Source of the DNA: Piper betle
Lineage: Eukaryota; Streptophyta; Magnoliopsida; Piperales; Piperaceae
Assembly (NCBI GenBank): GCA_033002965.1
Contig: JAURVB010009290.1
Location: forward strand, 1-64,000
DNA: 64,000 nt
Reading direction: 5' to 3'
The translations under genes were made by a program, and so were the position numbers. Every line of letters begins with the position of its first letter. The first letter of the stretch is position 1. The notes under the pieces were generated by a model. The model was not told where the DNA came from and ran no database searches. It saw only the letters and a list, made by a program, of their open reading frames with translations. This document shows positions 1-12,050 of this stretch, in pieces.

Positions 1-135
1 TGACCCTCATAGCTCATACACGCGACTGGCATCGGCTCGGTACACGTGTCCTGAAACTGACTCAACTCGAAAAAATAATGGTCGAACCGACCGGTTCTCG
101 AATATAAAACCCTGACTCGAATCATGGGTTTTACA
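1..135 (+). mobile_element. 3' end of a large gypsy-like LTR (inner copy of a nest)
   Basis: The first 135 bases match the last 135 bases of the complete solo LTR at 12051-15046 almost base for base, ending GGGTTTTACA. The sequence then jumps to an internal position of the same LTR family (TATAGGGCTGGGTAGGG). This is therefore the 3' end of an LTR inserted inside another LTR. The 5' part lies before the window, so the TSD cannot be checked. By eye it is closer to the 12051 copy than the surrounding outer copy is, which fits a younger insertion. Confidence 0.85.
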
Positions 136-1942
136 TATAGGGCTGGGTAGGGATTTATATAATAGGCCCGAAGGCAACTTGTGGTGGATCTTATTTTCGA
201 AATCATCCTCGAGGGATCTCATCCTCGAGGGGTTATTAATCCAGAAAAACTATTCTGTTAAATGACCCGAGTTAAGTGGGATCCGATAAAGCGCCACTTA
301 GCTCGTCCTGTAGGCATTAAAACAAACATACAATAGAAAAGAGTAAAACAGACGAGTCCTAAACGGACCTGGTAGAAGCTCCAAGCGTGTCATTGCGCCT
401 AGGCGGCGAGCTCATATTTCGTACCTACACATCAAAACTAAATACTAACGCCCGCTAACTAAATGATGCATCAAACTCAACACAATTAAACACAAAATCA
501 TCAATCATCAAATAACCATAAATATGAAAATAACTCTAACTCGTCCTATTCATAACAATTTTATTGTATTTTTCCTAAGTTACATCATACACGATTATCA
601 TGCTCAATTTACTTACTTCATTAAATCACTTAACCTCCATGAACTATCAATCACATCATGTAACTTATCACTTCATCACTTATCCTCCATTCACTATCAA
701 TCACATCATAAATTAATCCTAGCATGCTGTGCTAACAATCATCATCAATTTTAAATAATCAAATCAGAGGTAATTATACCTCACGTCGTCGGCAATCGGC
801 GACGGCTAGGGTTCCGTCGCGCGATACGGAGCTCAAATTCACCGCTCCTCGGCGTCCGATGTTCGATCGACTCCAATTGGGTGAGCTCCGCGGAAGATCT
901 GGTGAATTCCAGCGAATTCCAGAAATTCTAATTTTCTGGCGGTTTTCCGGCAACTACTGGCGATTTTCCGGCGGTTCCGGTGGTTTTCCGACGACAATCG
1001 CCGACAGTGTCTACTAGCCGGAAAGTGGTCATGTTGGGTACCCTCAGAACTGGCTCGGCAAGTCCGACTCATCTATGACCTCAGCGTGGCGAATGGAGGC
1101 GGCGGCTCGCCGGAAAATAGCAAAACAGAGCCAGCGGCGATGGGTCGCTAGATCCGGCCAGCCACGGTGGTGATGGCCTCCGTTCTAGTCGGGGAAGGTC
1201 GCTGGAAGGCTGAGGGTGCTGAGGCGACCGACCGATCGCGGTGGCGCTGGTCGCCGGCGGCGGAATTGGCGACGGAACTGCAACGCGGGCGCGGCGTCGC
1301 GGCGTGGCTTCCTCGCGTCGCGGCGGTCCGATGGGGGCCAGACCTAGTCGGGGGGCAGGGCGACGCAGTGGCCGGGCTGGGCGGCGTCGATTGGCGGCTA
1401 GGCGGCGTCGGCCGTGGCGGCGGTGGCGCGCGAACAGGGGCGGCGTGGGCGAGGGTTTGGGGAAGAAAAGAAGGGTGTGGGGGTGTGTGGTGGCAAAGTC
1501 GTAAATATTACTTGACTCGTCTCCGACTCGAGTCAAAAATAATATTTAAGTCGTAAAAAAATTCCAAAAAAATATGGAAAAATCCCATAAAATCAAACAA
1601 CACCAAAAAAATCATAATGATATGCTCTAGAACTTTCAACCCACCCAAAATGCCCATAACGTGTCTTAACGCGGGTAACGGCCTAAAACTAATTATACGA
1701 TCCATTATATATCATAATAATAAAAAAAGAACGGCATACTCTCATATATTCTGATAACTCATTCTTTTCTACTGTGTTCATGACGTTATCATCATATACT
1801 TGGGTACACATGACCCTCATGGCTTATACACGAGACCGACGTCGGCTCAGTACACGTGTTCTGAAACTGACTCGATTCGAAAATAACGGTCGAACTGACC
1901 GGTTTTGAATATAAAACCCTCACTCGAATCGTGGGTTTTAAA
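136..1942 (+). mobile_element. 3' portion of an outer large LTR, interrupted by the inner copy
   Basis: This is collinear with roughly the last 1.87 kb of the LTR at 12051-15046. It has the TATAGGGCTGGG segment, the direct repeat ATCCTCGAGG, the AGGTAATTATACCTCACG junction, the CG-rich tract (about 780-1500), the ACTTGACTCGTCTCCG motif and the terminal GACTCG...GTGGGTTTTA block. Its final CA has decayed to AA near 1942. It has more C-to-T and G-to-A differences from the other copies than bases 1-135 do, as expected for the older host copy. The GC-rich ORFs inside it are not genes. Confidence 0.85.
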
Positions 1943-3046
1943 ATTATAAGGTGATAGACTCATATACTCGTAGACTCTTTGTTTTTATTATATATATTTC
2001 ATCAACAAACAACCATTTGAAATATTTCTTTCTATTAACTATCAAGCCAAACAATCGTAAGCCGCATGCTTAAATTTACTTTAGTTGAACTTAAACGGAG
2101 CTTTCAAATTAACATTTTTCTTATCAAAGGTATTTGAATTTAAGTCAGCCTTATATCTTATTATCTTAAAAAATAAATTTTGACATCTTTAAATGGGAAA
2201 AATCTATCTCGATGTATGGAATCACAAAAAATCATACATATGTCTTACTTGTTTCAATTTTAAATTAATTAATTATTTAGTTTTTTAAGGTGAAAATTAG
2301 CAAAATATTTACACGCGCTATGTAAAGACTAAATTTAAAAGTTATAAATATCAAATATATATATATGTTAATTAATGGAAATTTTCTATGTTTATATTTT
2401 CTTAGATTTTAAATTATAGTTGTAATTAATTTAAAAATTAAAGATTTTTTAAATTAAATAAATATATTGATGGATAGATATACTTAAAGTACACATTTTT
2501 AAACTGTCCTCGGTGGCGGGACCGGGGGCACGGCTCTTGCGCGATTGGCCCTTGGGTAGCACGAAAGACGGAAGCGTGGGCCCTACGTCAACCGGGGCAG
2601 GTCAAGTCGGCGGTGCAAGTGGGGGTGGTGGGGCCGCTGCGGCGCACGTCAGCCGCGTTTTCTTCGGTTTAGTCAAAGCGTGGGGCCCAACTTACTTCTC
2701 TCTCTCCTCCTGCTTTATCGGAAGAGGGGAGATTAGGCGTCGTTCATCACGTGGAACAGTTGATACAGAAAGGGTCTTCTGTTTGCTAATTGCCACATTA
2801 GAGTTTTTTGTTTCAATTTTACCACACCATGTGCTACGAAAGGGGCATTGTGTATCTGTCTGATTAATTTATTTAAGATCAATAAAAATTGGTGTGATTG
2901 GTCTAATACTTTGGGCATGGTAGAAATTTGTACGAGTATGAATTGTCATAAATTTATATATTTTATGTTTTTTTATTTTTTCTAGTATAATTCTCATTTA
3001 GTGTATCACTCGTACAACAAACTAAATGTAATTATTTTTTATTAGT
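1943..3046. other. Intergenic DNA, AT-rich with one GC-rich island
   Basis: No gene is recognisable. The first 560 bases are AT-rich with runs of A/T. Bases 2505-2760 are sharply GC-rich (listed separately). The rest to the LTR at 3052 is AT-rich. The small ORFs here resemble no family I recognise. Confidence 0.6.
2505..2760. promoter_or_regulatory. Isolated GC-rich island with GGGCCC motifs
   Basis: This roughly 250-bp GC-rich block sits abruptly in AT-rich DNA. It contains GTGGGCCCTACG and GTGGGGCCCAAC, which resemble plant site II/TCP-type GGGCCC promoter motifs, and then a CT-rich stretch (CTTCTCTCTCTCCTCC) like a plant 5' leader. No gene follows on either strand before the LTR at 3052. 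It could be an orphaned promoter and leader, or part of an unrecognised element. The motif match is seen in the sequence; the function is a guess. Confidence 0.25.
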
Positions 3047-3051
3047 TCTAA

Positions 3052-5821
3052 TGTAACACCCTAAATTTGGTTCACGCTCGTGAACCGAACCGGCATGTTA
3101 CAGGCCCAGGTTAGGTTAGCTAACCAGAATCTAACTCATGCGGATCCAATATCGGTGTCTTAAGATAAAGATACAACTCGCAATGCATTAATGAATGCAC
3201 AACTACATGAATGATATGCAATTCAAGCACACACCAATATAATGACAGGCCATGCGCACTCTGATCACATCTCACCTCTTGTCATTATGTCATAACATCA
3301 TATCATTTCATTTAATCATATCCTATCATGTCTTAGCATTTCACATCATTCACAATATAATAGCATCGTAAACAAAATATAAACTCTCAATCGACTGACA
3401 TGTGTGCAAGCGACAACAGTGCTCCTCCGTCCATGCTGGCTCCTCCAACTCGTGATCATTACCTACATATAGTATAAAAACACGTCAATAACAAGTGTTA
3501 GTGGTCCGGAAAATAAAATAATTATAACAAGTTGGCTATGAGAGCAAACTCTCATATGAAAGAAAACATTATATGCTCCACGTGAACACTCTGAAGGGCA
3601 CTACTGAGGAGCCACTGAGCTGCAAACCCGGTAGCATCCCGAACTTACTGATCTGCTACCGGTACTGTGCCGCTCTCGACACTTCTTTTTCAGTACTTCA
3701 CATAAAACTTTATCATATGCCCTCTCCTTACCTCTATATTTCTTCTGACCTTGAGCACAAAGGCCGAGTACTCTCAGGGAGTCGCCCTTAATATCCTTTA
3801 AACCACAAGTCCAGACATGCGCTGTACTAAACAGTACCTGTAAACCTCCACGTTCTCCGGGTGTGAGGACCTCAAACGGGGAGTTGTCAAGATCCCTCGG
3901 GAATGGAATAGTCTGCTGGCACTAATCTAGAGCCCGCTTTGACTATCACGGCATCCGCTCATGGTACGTGCAGTCAGTTTCTCCATCTCTCGTCTCACTG
4001 AAAACGCAAAAACTATATATATATATATAGGGCTGGGTAGGGATTTTTATAATAGGCCCGAAGGCAACTTGTGGTGGATCTTGTTTTTGAAATCATCCTC
4101 GAGTGATCTCATCCTTGAAGGGTTATTAATCCAGAAATCTGTTCGGCTAGATGGCCCGGGTTAAGTGGGATCCAATAAAATGCCACTTATCCCGCCTTGC
4201 AAATGATAAGATAAACATGCAATAGAAAGACGTAAAACAGAGTCGAATCCTAAACAGACCTGGTAGAAACTCCAAGCGTGTCATCGCGCCTAAGCGGCGA
4301 GCTCCTACTCTGTACCTACACATCAAAACTAAATACTAATGCCCGCTAACTAAATGATGCATCACACACAATAAACATCGCACTCAAAATATAAATAGTA
4401 TCCAACTACAGCTAAATAATCATAGATGTAAAAATAATTCTAACTCATCTTATTCATAGTAATTTTATTACGTTTTTCTAAGTTATGTCATAGTCACTTA
4501 TCATGCTCTCATTAGATCGCTTACTCTTCATTCACACTTAATCTCATCATTTAATCATCATTTCATTCATAGTCATACATTTATCCTAACTAACAAATTC
4601 TAGCATGCTATGTTAACAATCATTATCAATCTTAAATAATCAAATCGGAGGTAATTATACCTCACGCGTCGGCAATCAGTGACGGCTAGGGTTCTGTCGC
4701 GCGTCTCGGAGCTCGAATTTGGCGCTCATCGGTGTCCGACATTCGATCGGGATCAACTGGATGAACTCCTCGGAAGATATGGCGAATTCCAGCAAATCCA
4801 ATTTTCCGGCAGTTTTCTGGCAGGTTTCAGTAGTTTTTGGGACTTCCAGTGGTTTTCCGGAAGCTCTTCGACGTTTTCCGGCGGCGTCTACTGACTAGAT
4901 GGGGTCATATTGGGTATCATTGGAACCGGCTCGGCGAGCCCGACGCATCTACTGTGCCGACGTGGTCGGCTGAGGAGGTGGCTCGCCGGAAAATGGCTAA
5001 AATCAGGCCAGCGGCAATGGATAGTTAGATTCGGCCGGCCTGGGCGGCGATGGCCTCCGCTCCGATCGGGGAAGGTCACTAGGGGGTCGAAGACGTCAAG
5101 GCGACTACTCGATCGCGGCAGCAACGGTCGTCGATGGCGTGATCGGCGATGGAAGCGCGGCACAAAGGTGCGGTTTTCTAGCGTCACGGCTGCCTGATGG
5201 TGGCCGGGCCTAGTAGGGGCAGCATGGCAACGTCGTGGCGGAGCTGGGCGGCGACGATCGGCGGCCGGGTGGCGTCGACAGCGGTGGTGGCGATGCTGTA
5301 TGGGGGTGGCGTCGGGGAAGGTTTTGGATGAGGAAGAATGGGTCAGGGTGAGAAAAACAACTAGATGGCAATATCGTAAATAATACTTGACTCGTGTTCG
5401 GCTCAAGTTAAGAATAATAACTAAGTCGTAGAAAATCATAAAAAAATCCAAAAAAATCAGGAAAAATCCCGTAAAATCAAATAACATCAAAACATCATAA
5501 TGATATGCTCTAGAATAATCAACCCACCCAACTGCCCATAACGCGTCATAACGTGGTAAATAGCCTAAAATTAATTTTATGATCCACTATATATAAAAAT
5601 AAAAAAATAACTGGCTTACTCTTATATATTCTGATAACTCATTCTATTCTGTTGTATTCATAACGTTATGATCATATACTTGGGTACGCATGACCCTCAT
5701 AGCTCATAACGTGACTAACGTCGGCTCAGTACACATGTTCTGAAACCGACTCAACTCGAAAATAACGGTCGAACCTACCGGTTCTCAATATAAAACCCTG
5801 ACTCGAATCGTGGGTTTTATA
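3052..5821 (+). mobile_element. Solo LTR of the large gypsy-like family (copy B)
   Basis: It starts TGTAACACCC and ends TTTTATA, a decayed TTTTACA. The flanking 5-mers are TCTAA (3047-3051) and TTTAA (5822-5826), a TSD with one mismatch. It is collinear with the LTR at 12051-15046 along its whole length: the 5' lead with GTTCACGCTCGTGAACCG, the TATATAGGGCTGGG segment, the CG-rich tract at about 4660-5300 and the TTGACTC/GAGTCAA block. No internal retroelement region is attached, so it is a solo LTR. The TG...CA ends, the length and the TGTAACACCC start resemble Tekay/Del-type chromoviruses, but without a polymerase the lineage is inference. Confidence 0.85.
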
Positions 5822-5826
5822 TTTAA

Positions 5827-8650
5827 TCTCCACAAAAAAATAAAATATAATTGTTATTATAGTTAATTTTTAAATTTTTAATAATTGTGAAAATTATAAC
5901 CAATTATTATACTGTTACAGTGATATATTGCTACAGAAAAACCTCTCCCCTGTCACGTTCCGGTCCCACTTTTTCGAGGCCAATCCCATCACGTAGCCTT
6001 GGCACATTTCCCTCGGGACCCGCAGCCTTACTCTCTCTCTCTCTTCTTTCACATGATTCCCTCTTAGTGAATCACTTATTTTTTTATCACCTCGGTAAAT
6101 ATATACTATTTTTTAGCAAATATTAATTACACATCTTATTTTTACACAGAATATTAATTACACCATCTCCTTTAAAAAAAACAATTACACCCTTTAAAAT
6201 TTAACCCTTCAAAATTTGTTAATTTTTTTATGATGTGGCCTTAGTTGGCTACATAATATCTCTATTTTATTTGGATGCAAAAGGTCTTATCTACCGTTCA
6301 TTGCGGGGATGTCATTTCGACAATGTTATCATGCTTCCTAATATATATAAAAAAATCTTCTCCATAGCCATAGGAATTAGTATAAACTCAAGTACAATTA
6401 GTAATAAAATAGACAACCACATGAAAATGAAACGAACTCCACCTGCCTTTTGTCTAATTAGTGAATCTCTTGACACCCTTTTCACCTTTGTGTTTTCTCT
6501 ACATGACTTTCCCTGTTTAATTCGTCTCTCGTTAATTTTCTCGAGCAACTTGTTCTTACCCGTCCAGCCTCGTTTCCCTACTCTCTCTGAACAAGTTCTT
6601 ATCTACTTCTACAGTAGCATGTGGAGATAACCCTTTTCATGTATCAGCCTAATCACTCATCATGTGGTCGACTTATTTTTATGAGATTCTTCATCTTGTG
6701 GGGTGCCTGCCCAAGATATGATATGATAATATCGTAGTGGTCTAGTTGAGAAAGATGAGGACTGTACATGGGTGCAATTTGTTGTCTGTCTCCAACCTTG
6801 TTAGGTTACTCGTTGCATATGTTCTATACCATATTGCGTTTGGTTATTTCATTGTAGTAGAAATATGTGTCTAGTTATTACTGGTTTTATTGCCCATTTT
6901 GTTTCTGTTGTACTTCATTGGGTGTTTTTTGGTCCATTAATCTCCCCACAAGTGGCCCAAGTTGCATTTTCTTTGGCTCAAGGTTCTGAAAATTAAGATG
7001 CTTGTTTACCACCTCATCTTCTTCCCCTCTTCTTGGGTCTATTTTGGCTTTTTGGGATTCTGAATTGTGGGAATCAATTGGCTTGAAAAGCTCCAACCTT
7101 CCTTGTCAATAAAATATACACAAGTTCTCAGCCTCTCCACCTAGCTTGGGATGGATATGCCTCACTTCTTTTTCTTTGCCCCTTCAACCATCTGAAAGTC
7201 GTCCATCTTTTTGAGGCAGTCACCAGTCATGGCAACTCACCACTGATCAAACACAATCAGGAGTTTGTTCATTGGCTGAGTTGAAACCGGGTTCATATTG
7301 TGTATTCGAACTTAAACCAAGTCGAATTTCTCCTAGCTTAATTTGTATTAATTAGTATATATTGTTGTTCAGCATATAATTTATTTCCAAATTATTCATT
7401 GAGAACCAAAATATCGTACTTTGACAAATACTTCATATTCTTATTTAGAGTTATTAGAAAGTCATACACTTTTGATATTTTAAAATCAAGTTTTTTATAT
7501 AAAATATAAAAAATATGAAGGGTATGTTTTGTTGAGCTAAATTATAAGATAGATTACAACTCGAGCTTGCTTGTTTTGTTCGAGTTTTGAGTCAAACTTT
7601 GAATCGATGTTTTATAATTTAAATACTGAACCAAAACAAGCCCAATCTGGTTGTAAACAGCCGGAGATTAATTTGTGGTGCTGGGCTGCCAACCCACCTG
7701 CATTCATCTGCCTGTGTGATGGCCTGCCTAGTCTTTGGGAAAGCCAAACCTTGGAGTGCAATGGCCTGCAGGAGATGGTCTTCAAGAAAGCGGCTTCTTT
7801 GTGCCTGTTCGGGAAGATTTTCATCCCCACAATGGAATCGGTAGCTTGATACAGGCATTCAATTCTGCAACATATTATTTGTAGGAATAGACCGGTCAGA
7901 GTACGCAAGCCAATGTCTACAGAAGTAGATGTAACAAAATCACCAAAATTCTATTAATATTGGGAGCGACTGATTTTTTGGTGGTTGTCCATTAAGGGTT
8001 TGGCCTTTCGTGTGCTGAAAACCCCACAATTCTAATGGCGAGCAACTCACAAGTCACAAGTCACAACAAAAAGAGGCTGATTCATGAATCATGATCTTCA
8101 CTCATAATTTTTCAATATTGCAGAAGCATCAAATGCTGTGTCCTATTCGTTATGAAACTTGCCCATTGTTGCCATGCTCAGAGCTTAATTTAACAAACTT
8201 TTAGCCGCGCTCTTTACCCATGTGTGACAAGTAATGGTAGATTACCAAATGAGTATAAATTCTGATGCGGAATTGAGCATGCACAAACTTAACTAACTTA
8301 AAAGAACATATTAATGCAACCAAGAAGAACAATATTTATACTTCTTCCAGCAGATAGGCTGTGAGGGGGAGTGCATGATGAAAGAGAGTACAAAATACGC
8401 CGACAGCTCTACAGTGGCTCCAGCTTTAACTGGTGGGCTAAGGCTCATAAAGCCCTCTTAGTTGATATGGACCTATTTGATGCATATCCATGAAACTGAT
8501 AAAAATATCCCTCGCTAACATCAAATTAAAACGCCTACTTTCTAATCAAGTACTTGACATAAAATGTGGAACTCCCTGTCAACTAAATACCAATAATCCC
8601 GAAGTGACATACTTTGTCAACATCCTGGCAGGGAGTAGGCATAGGCAGCC
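5827..8650. other. Intergenic DNA, no supported gene
   Basis: This is mostly AT-rich. A short CT-rich, promoter-leader-like stretch lies at about 5940-6070. The ORF of about 130 codons at 6235-6630 and those near 7571-7908 resemble no family I recognise and have no clear splice context. Bases 7250-7330 and 7550-7610 carry GAGTTTGA/TCGAGCTTG motifs like those in the MITEs further on. Confidence 0.5.
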
Positions 8651-8890
8651 ATGACTCCTCCTAAGAGTAGCCCAAGGCTGGTGATACCGGTGGACTCGAA
8701 GAAGAAGCCATGGGAGCATGTGTATCTACTCCACAACCTGTGGCATCCGGACATTCCACCGTTGGTCGATGTCGGAGAAGGGGAGCTTTTTAGCGTGGAG
8801 ATATGGTCGACTTCAATGGTGGTGGAATTGGCTGCAATGACTCCGCCGACGACGTCAAGTTTGCCAACCCTTCAAATGTAACATCTCCAT
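8651..8890 (+). pseudogene. Orphan formamidase exon 1, frameshifted
   Basis: Translation from the ATG at 8651 gives the N-terminus of plant acetamidase/formamidase-family proteins: a PRLVIPVD-like start, then KKPWE, LHN-WHPDIPP and GEGELF. After GELFSVEI the frame breaks. Two extra bases (AT at about 8801-8804, GAGATATGGTCGAC) shift it; the other frame then continues with VDFNGGG, CNDSADDVK and NPSNVTS to about 8887. No later exons follow before the next exon 1 at 9321. It is therefore a truncated tandem duplicate with a +2 frameshift. Family assignment is strong; non-function is inferred from the break and the missing exons. Confidence 0.85.
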
Positions 8891-9758
8891 TTTGTTTGCG
8901 AGCCTCTCTCCCTACCTTGTAGCAGTATTGGGACTCATATTTCTTTATACACTGAGCATTGATTATGTCATTCCTTAACGCTCTCCGTTTTCCATGCATA
9001 CCGTTACTTTCAAGAATGTTTTCTAAGTGATGTGCGACGTATAAATGAAATTAGAATGTCAATTAGTAGGCATAGGAAAAAAATATTTGCTGCACGGCTT
9101 CACCTAGAAGCTTGGTCCTTTGCTACTTGCTGGAGCACAGTGCACCAGTAATGACATTAACAGGTGGACCAGTATGAACAAGTTCTGCTGATATTAATTC
9201 ATTTGTCCCCGACTGCCATCTTCTCTTCCATCCGTCCTCCTTCCCAGAGCTTTGGTTGACGCCTCAACTTCCACAATGTATACGGATACACTCCTCAGCT
9301 TTGGTTGACTCTTGTAAGCCATGGCTCCCTCTGCTCCAAAATTGGCTATTCCTATAGGCTTGAGGAAGTGGCCGTGGGAACGGAAGCTGCCCCTCCATAA
9401 CCGGTGTCATCCACATATACCGCCGGTTGCCACTGTTCATGAGGGGAAGATATTCAGAATTGAGATGGCCGATTGGACCGGCGACCAAATTGGAGACAAC
9501 GACTCCGCCGCCGACGTCAAGTCCATCGACCTTTCCACTGAGAGCTTCAGCTGTTGTTAAGCTTAGCACGTATCATTAAATGTGATTGTAGGAGTAATCT
9601 GATTGCAATACTAATGTGCAGTTAATTGTGAGTCTCAGGTGCATTATCTAAGCGGGCCATGAAGAGTTGTTGATTCTAATGGTGTTCCTTCCAAAATAGT
9701 TAATTATTTGCTTAATTATTTGCCAAAATAATTAAGCCAAAATAGTTGTCAAAAAATA

Positions 9759-10302
9759 TGTTGGGATTAAGCCAATAATTAAATTTTCATTTCAATACAT
9801 AAATAAAGAAGCACAAATCAAAATAGTCACGCCAAACCAATATGAAAAGAAATACTTTCAATATATACAAATCAAATTTCATGTGTAAAACCTCAAATTT
9901 GAAAAAATTACGGGACAAACAATTAGATCAAATCTAATATATCATAACTTTGATATAGAAAATATCCACGAGAGAATAAACTCCCAAATACTAATTTATT
10001 ATAATTTTTATAAAATTAGTATCAACCAGATGAAGAAAATAGAGAATAACATATTACAAATTAAGAATTTGGTAAAGTTACCATTGACGATTGTAAGCAA
10101 ATTTCAACAAAATATTTACCTTTATTTAATTTACAATTTTCCCCTTCTCTTTCTGTGACCTTTTTTCTCTAAAAACCAAAACTCCAATAAAGAAAAGTGT
10201 TTGATATTGTTTTTTTCCTTTAAACGAAGTGAATATACAAAATCTTAATTTTTACCCAAAATAAGATTATAATTTTATGTATTTACATAGGGCAACCCAA
10301 TA
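9759..10302 (+). mobile_element. Copia-like LTR copy, relative of the 11308 element
   Basis: It begins TGTTGGGATTAA and is alignable by eye along most of its length with the solo LTR at 11308-11895. Shared segments include AAAAAGAAATACTTT-like, ACGGGACAAAC/AAGACAAATGG, TCCACGAGAGAATAAACTC and TTACCATTGACGATTG. The 3' end is placed at the ACCCAATA near 10302, a decayed CCCAACA, and is uncertain; no convincing TSD was found. It lies in what was the first large intron of the formamidase pseudogene, near the place where an exon is missing. Confidence 0.7.
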
Positions 10303-10485
10303 ATGGAGAGTTACCTCTCTCACCCTACCATTGTTGGGTCCAATGGGTCCCTACAAAAGACTTGCAACGAGTGTCATAAATTTTTCTTAATCCACAAACT
10401 AACTTAAGAAATTAAGCTTTCCCATTATTTTATATACAAGTCACCATTCACCTCAAAATATAAATGAAGCTTTAAGAGATTAAAA

Positions 10486-10696
10486 TTTGAGCTAGCCTAC
10501 CTAAATTATCTCCCCTTCACCACATACTAAGTCCACATGTTATAAAAATTCAAGCTCGCCCACCACATAAATCATCTCCCCTTACCACATGATAGGTCCA
10601 TATATTATATTAAATTTGGGTTCGCCCACCTGAATCATCTCCCCCTACCACATGTTAGGTCCACATGTTATAGTAAATTTGGGCTCGCCCACCCAG
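10486..10696 (+). repeat. Tandem repeat, about 64-bp unit, roughly 3.3 copies
   Basis: Units start TTTGAGCTAGCC, TTCAAGCTCGCC, TTTGGGTTCGCC and TTTGGGCTCGCC. Each carries AATCATCTCCCC, then ACCACATGNTAGGTCCA and a TTATA stretch. The last partial unit runs straight into the degraded formamidase exon at about 10692, so expansion of the repeat may have replaced the 5' part of that exon. Confidence 0.85.
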
Positions 10697-11307
10697 CGAT
10701 GAGTGTGGGTACACTACTACATTTGACAAAGAGAATGGGGGTGGCTTCCCGAGTGACCACTTCCTTGCTGCAACCAAAGCCATATGGTACTTAGAAGGGA
10801 TCTTTGCTTCACCTCCCCACATCCCAGGTTGGTTGGTTATTATACACAATTCAAAGTGTAATGCATTTGGATTCAGTGATTTAGCAATTGGGTCTATTGT
10901 TTTTTTCAATGAGAAAAAGAAGGAACTGCTTGTTTCAGGTGTGAGGTTCCCAGGTTTGATTCATCCCGGAATGATTGGAACAGCTCCTTCTATGGAACTT
11001 TTGAAAATTTGGAACGAGAGGGAGAAAGAAGTGGATGAAACTGGAGTTGGGTCGTTGAAATTACGTGAGGTTCTACATACTCGCCCTCTAGCCAACCTTC
11101 CTTCACCCATAGGCGGTCTTCTCGGCATGGTAATACAAAGAAGCGATATCAATCACCATTTATGCCTGTCCTTTTGTAGCAATTTCACTGCTTATTTAAT
11201 CCAAAAAACTCAATTTGCAGATTGAGGAGGGAACATCAGAGTGGGACAAGGTAGCAAGGGAAGCATCCAGACCCAGAAGAGAGAATGGAGGGAACTGGGA
11301 CATAAAA

Positions 11308-11895
11308 TGTTGGGATTAATCAAATAACTAAATCTTCATTTCATCACATAAGAATGAAAAGTGTCGATTAAAATAAACACATGCAAAAAGAAATACTTTA
11401 GAAAATGGACAAAATTAATTTTTACATGTAAAATTCCGAATTTAGGGGAAAACCATAAGACAAATGGTTAAGATTAAATTTACTATATCATAATTTGATA
11501 CAAAAAAGATCCACAAGAAAATAAACTCTCCAATACAAATTTACTATAATATTTATAAAATTAATATAAATCATAATAGATAATAACGAAAGAATATTAT
11601 AAATTAAAAACTTGATAAAATTACCATTGACGATTGAAAGCAATCTCAACAAAACAAGTCTGCCATTTTCTCCAATCAACAATTTAATCTCCTTATGAGA
11701 AATTTGATTAATTAAGAACTTTTTTCAATCAACAAATTTTCCCTCCTCTTCATCGCTCTTTTTCTCCACCCAAGAAGAAAAAAGTCTTTCATTTTTTTAT
11801 TTATCTCACAACCCAAACCACGTTTTCTAAAAAAAAATTATTATTTTTAAATAAGGTTACCGTTCATGTTTTTAGGGAGGCGGGACAACCCAACA
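11308..11895 (+). mobile_element. 588-bp solo LTR (TGTTGGG...CCCAACA) in a formamidase exon
   Basis: Ends are TGTTGGGATTAAT and ACAACCCAACA, giving a short terminal inverted repeat typical of Copia-type LTRs. A perfect 5-bp TSD, TAAAA, lies at 11303-11307 and 11896-11900. Removing the element and one TSD restores a continuous formamidase reading frame (ENGGNWDIK joined to NLGGGSKIY), which proves both the boundaries and that the insertion hit coding sequence. No internal region is present. Confidence 0.93.
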
Positions 11896-12050
11896 TAAAA
11901 AACCTTGGCGGAGGCTCAAAGATATATCCACCGGTATTTGTGGAAGGAGCAAACTTGAGCACTGGAGACATGCATTTCTCACAAGGAGATGGTGAAATCT
12001 CCTTCTGCTGGGCTATTGTGATGAACGGTTTCCTTGAGCTCAAGTCCATT

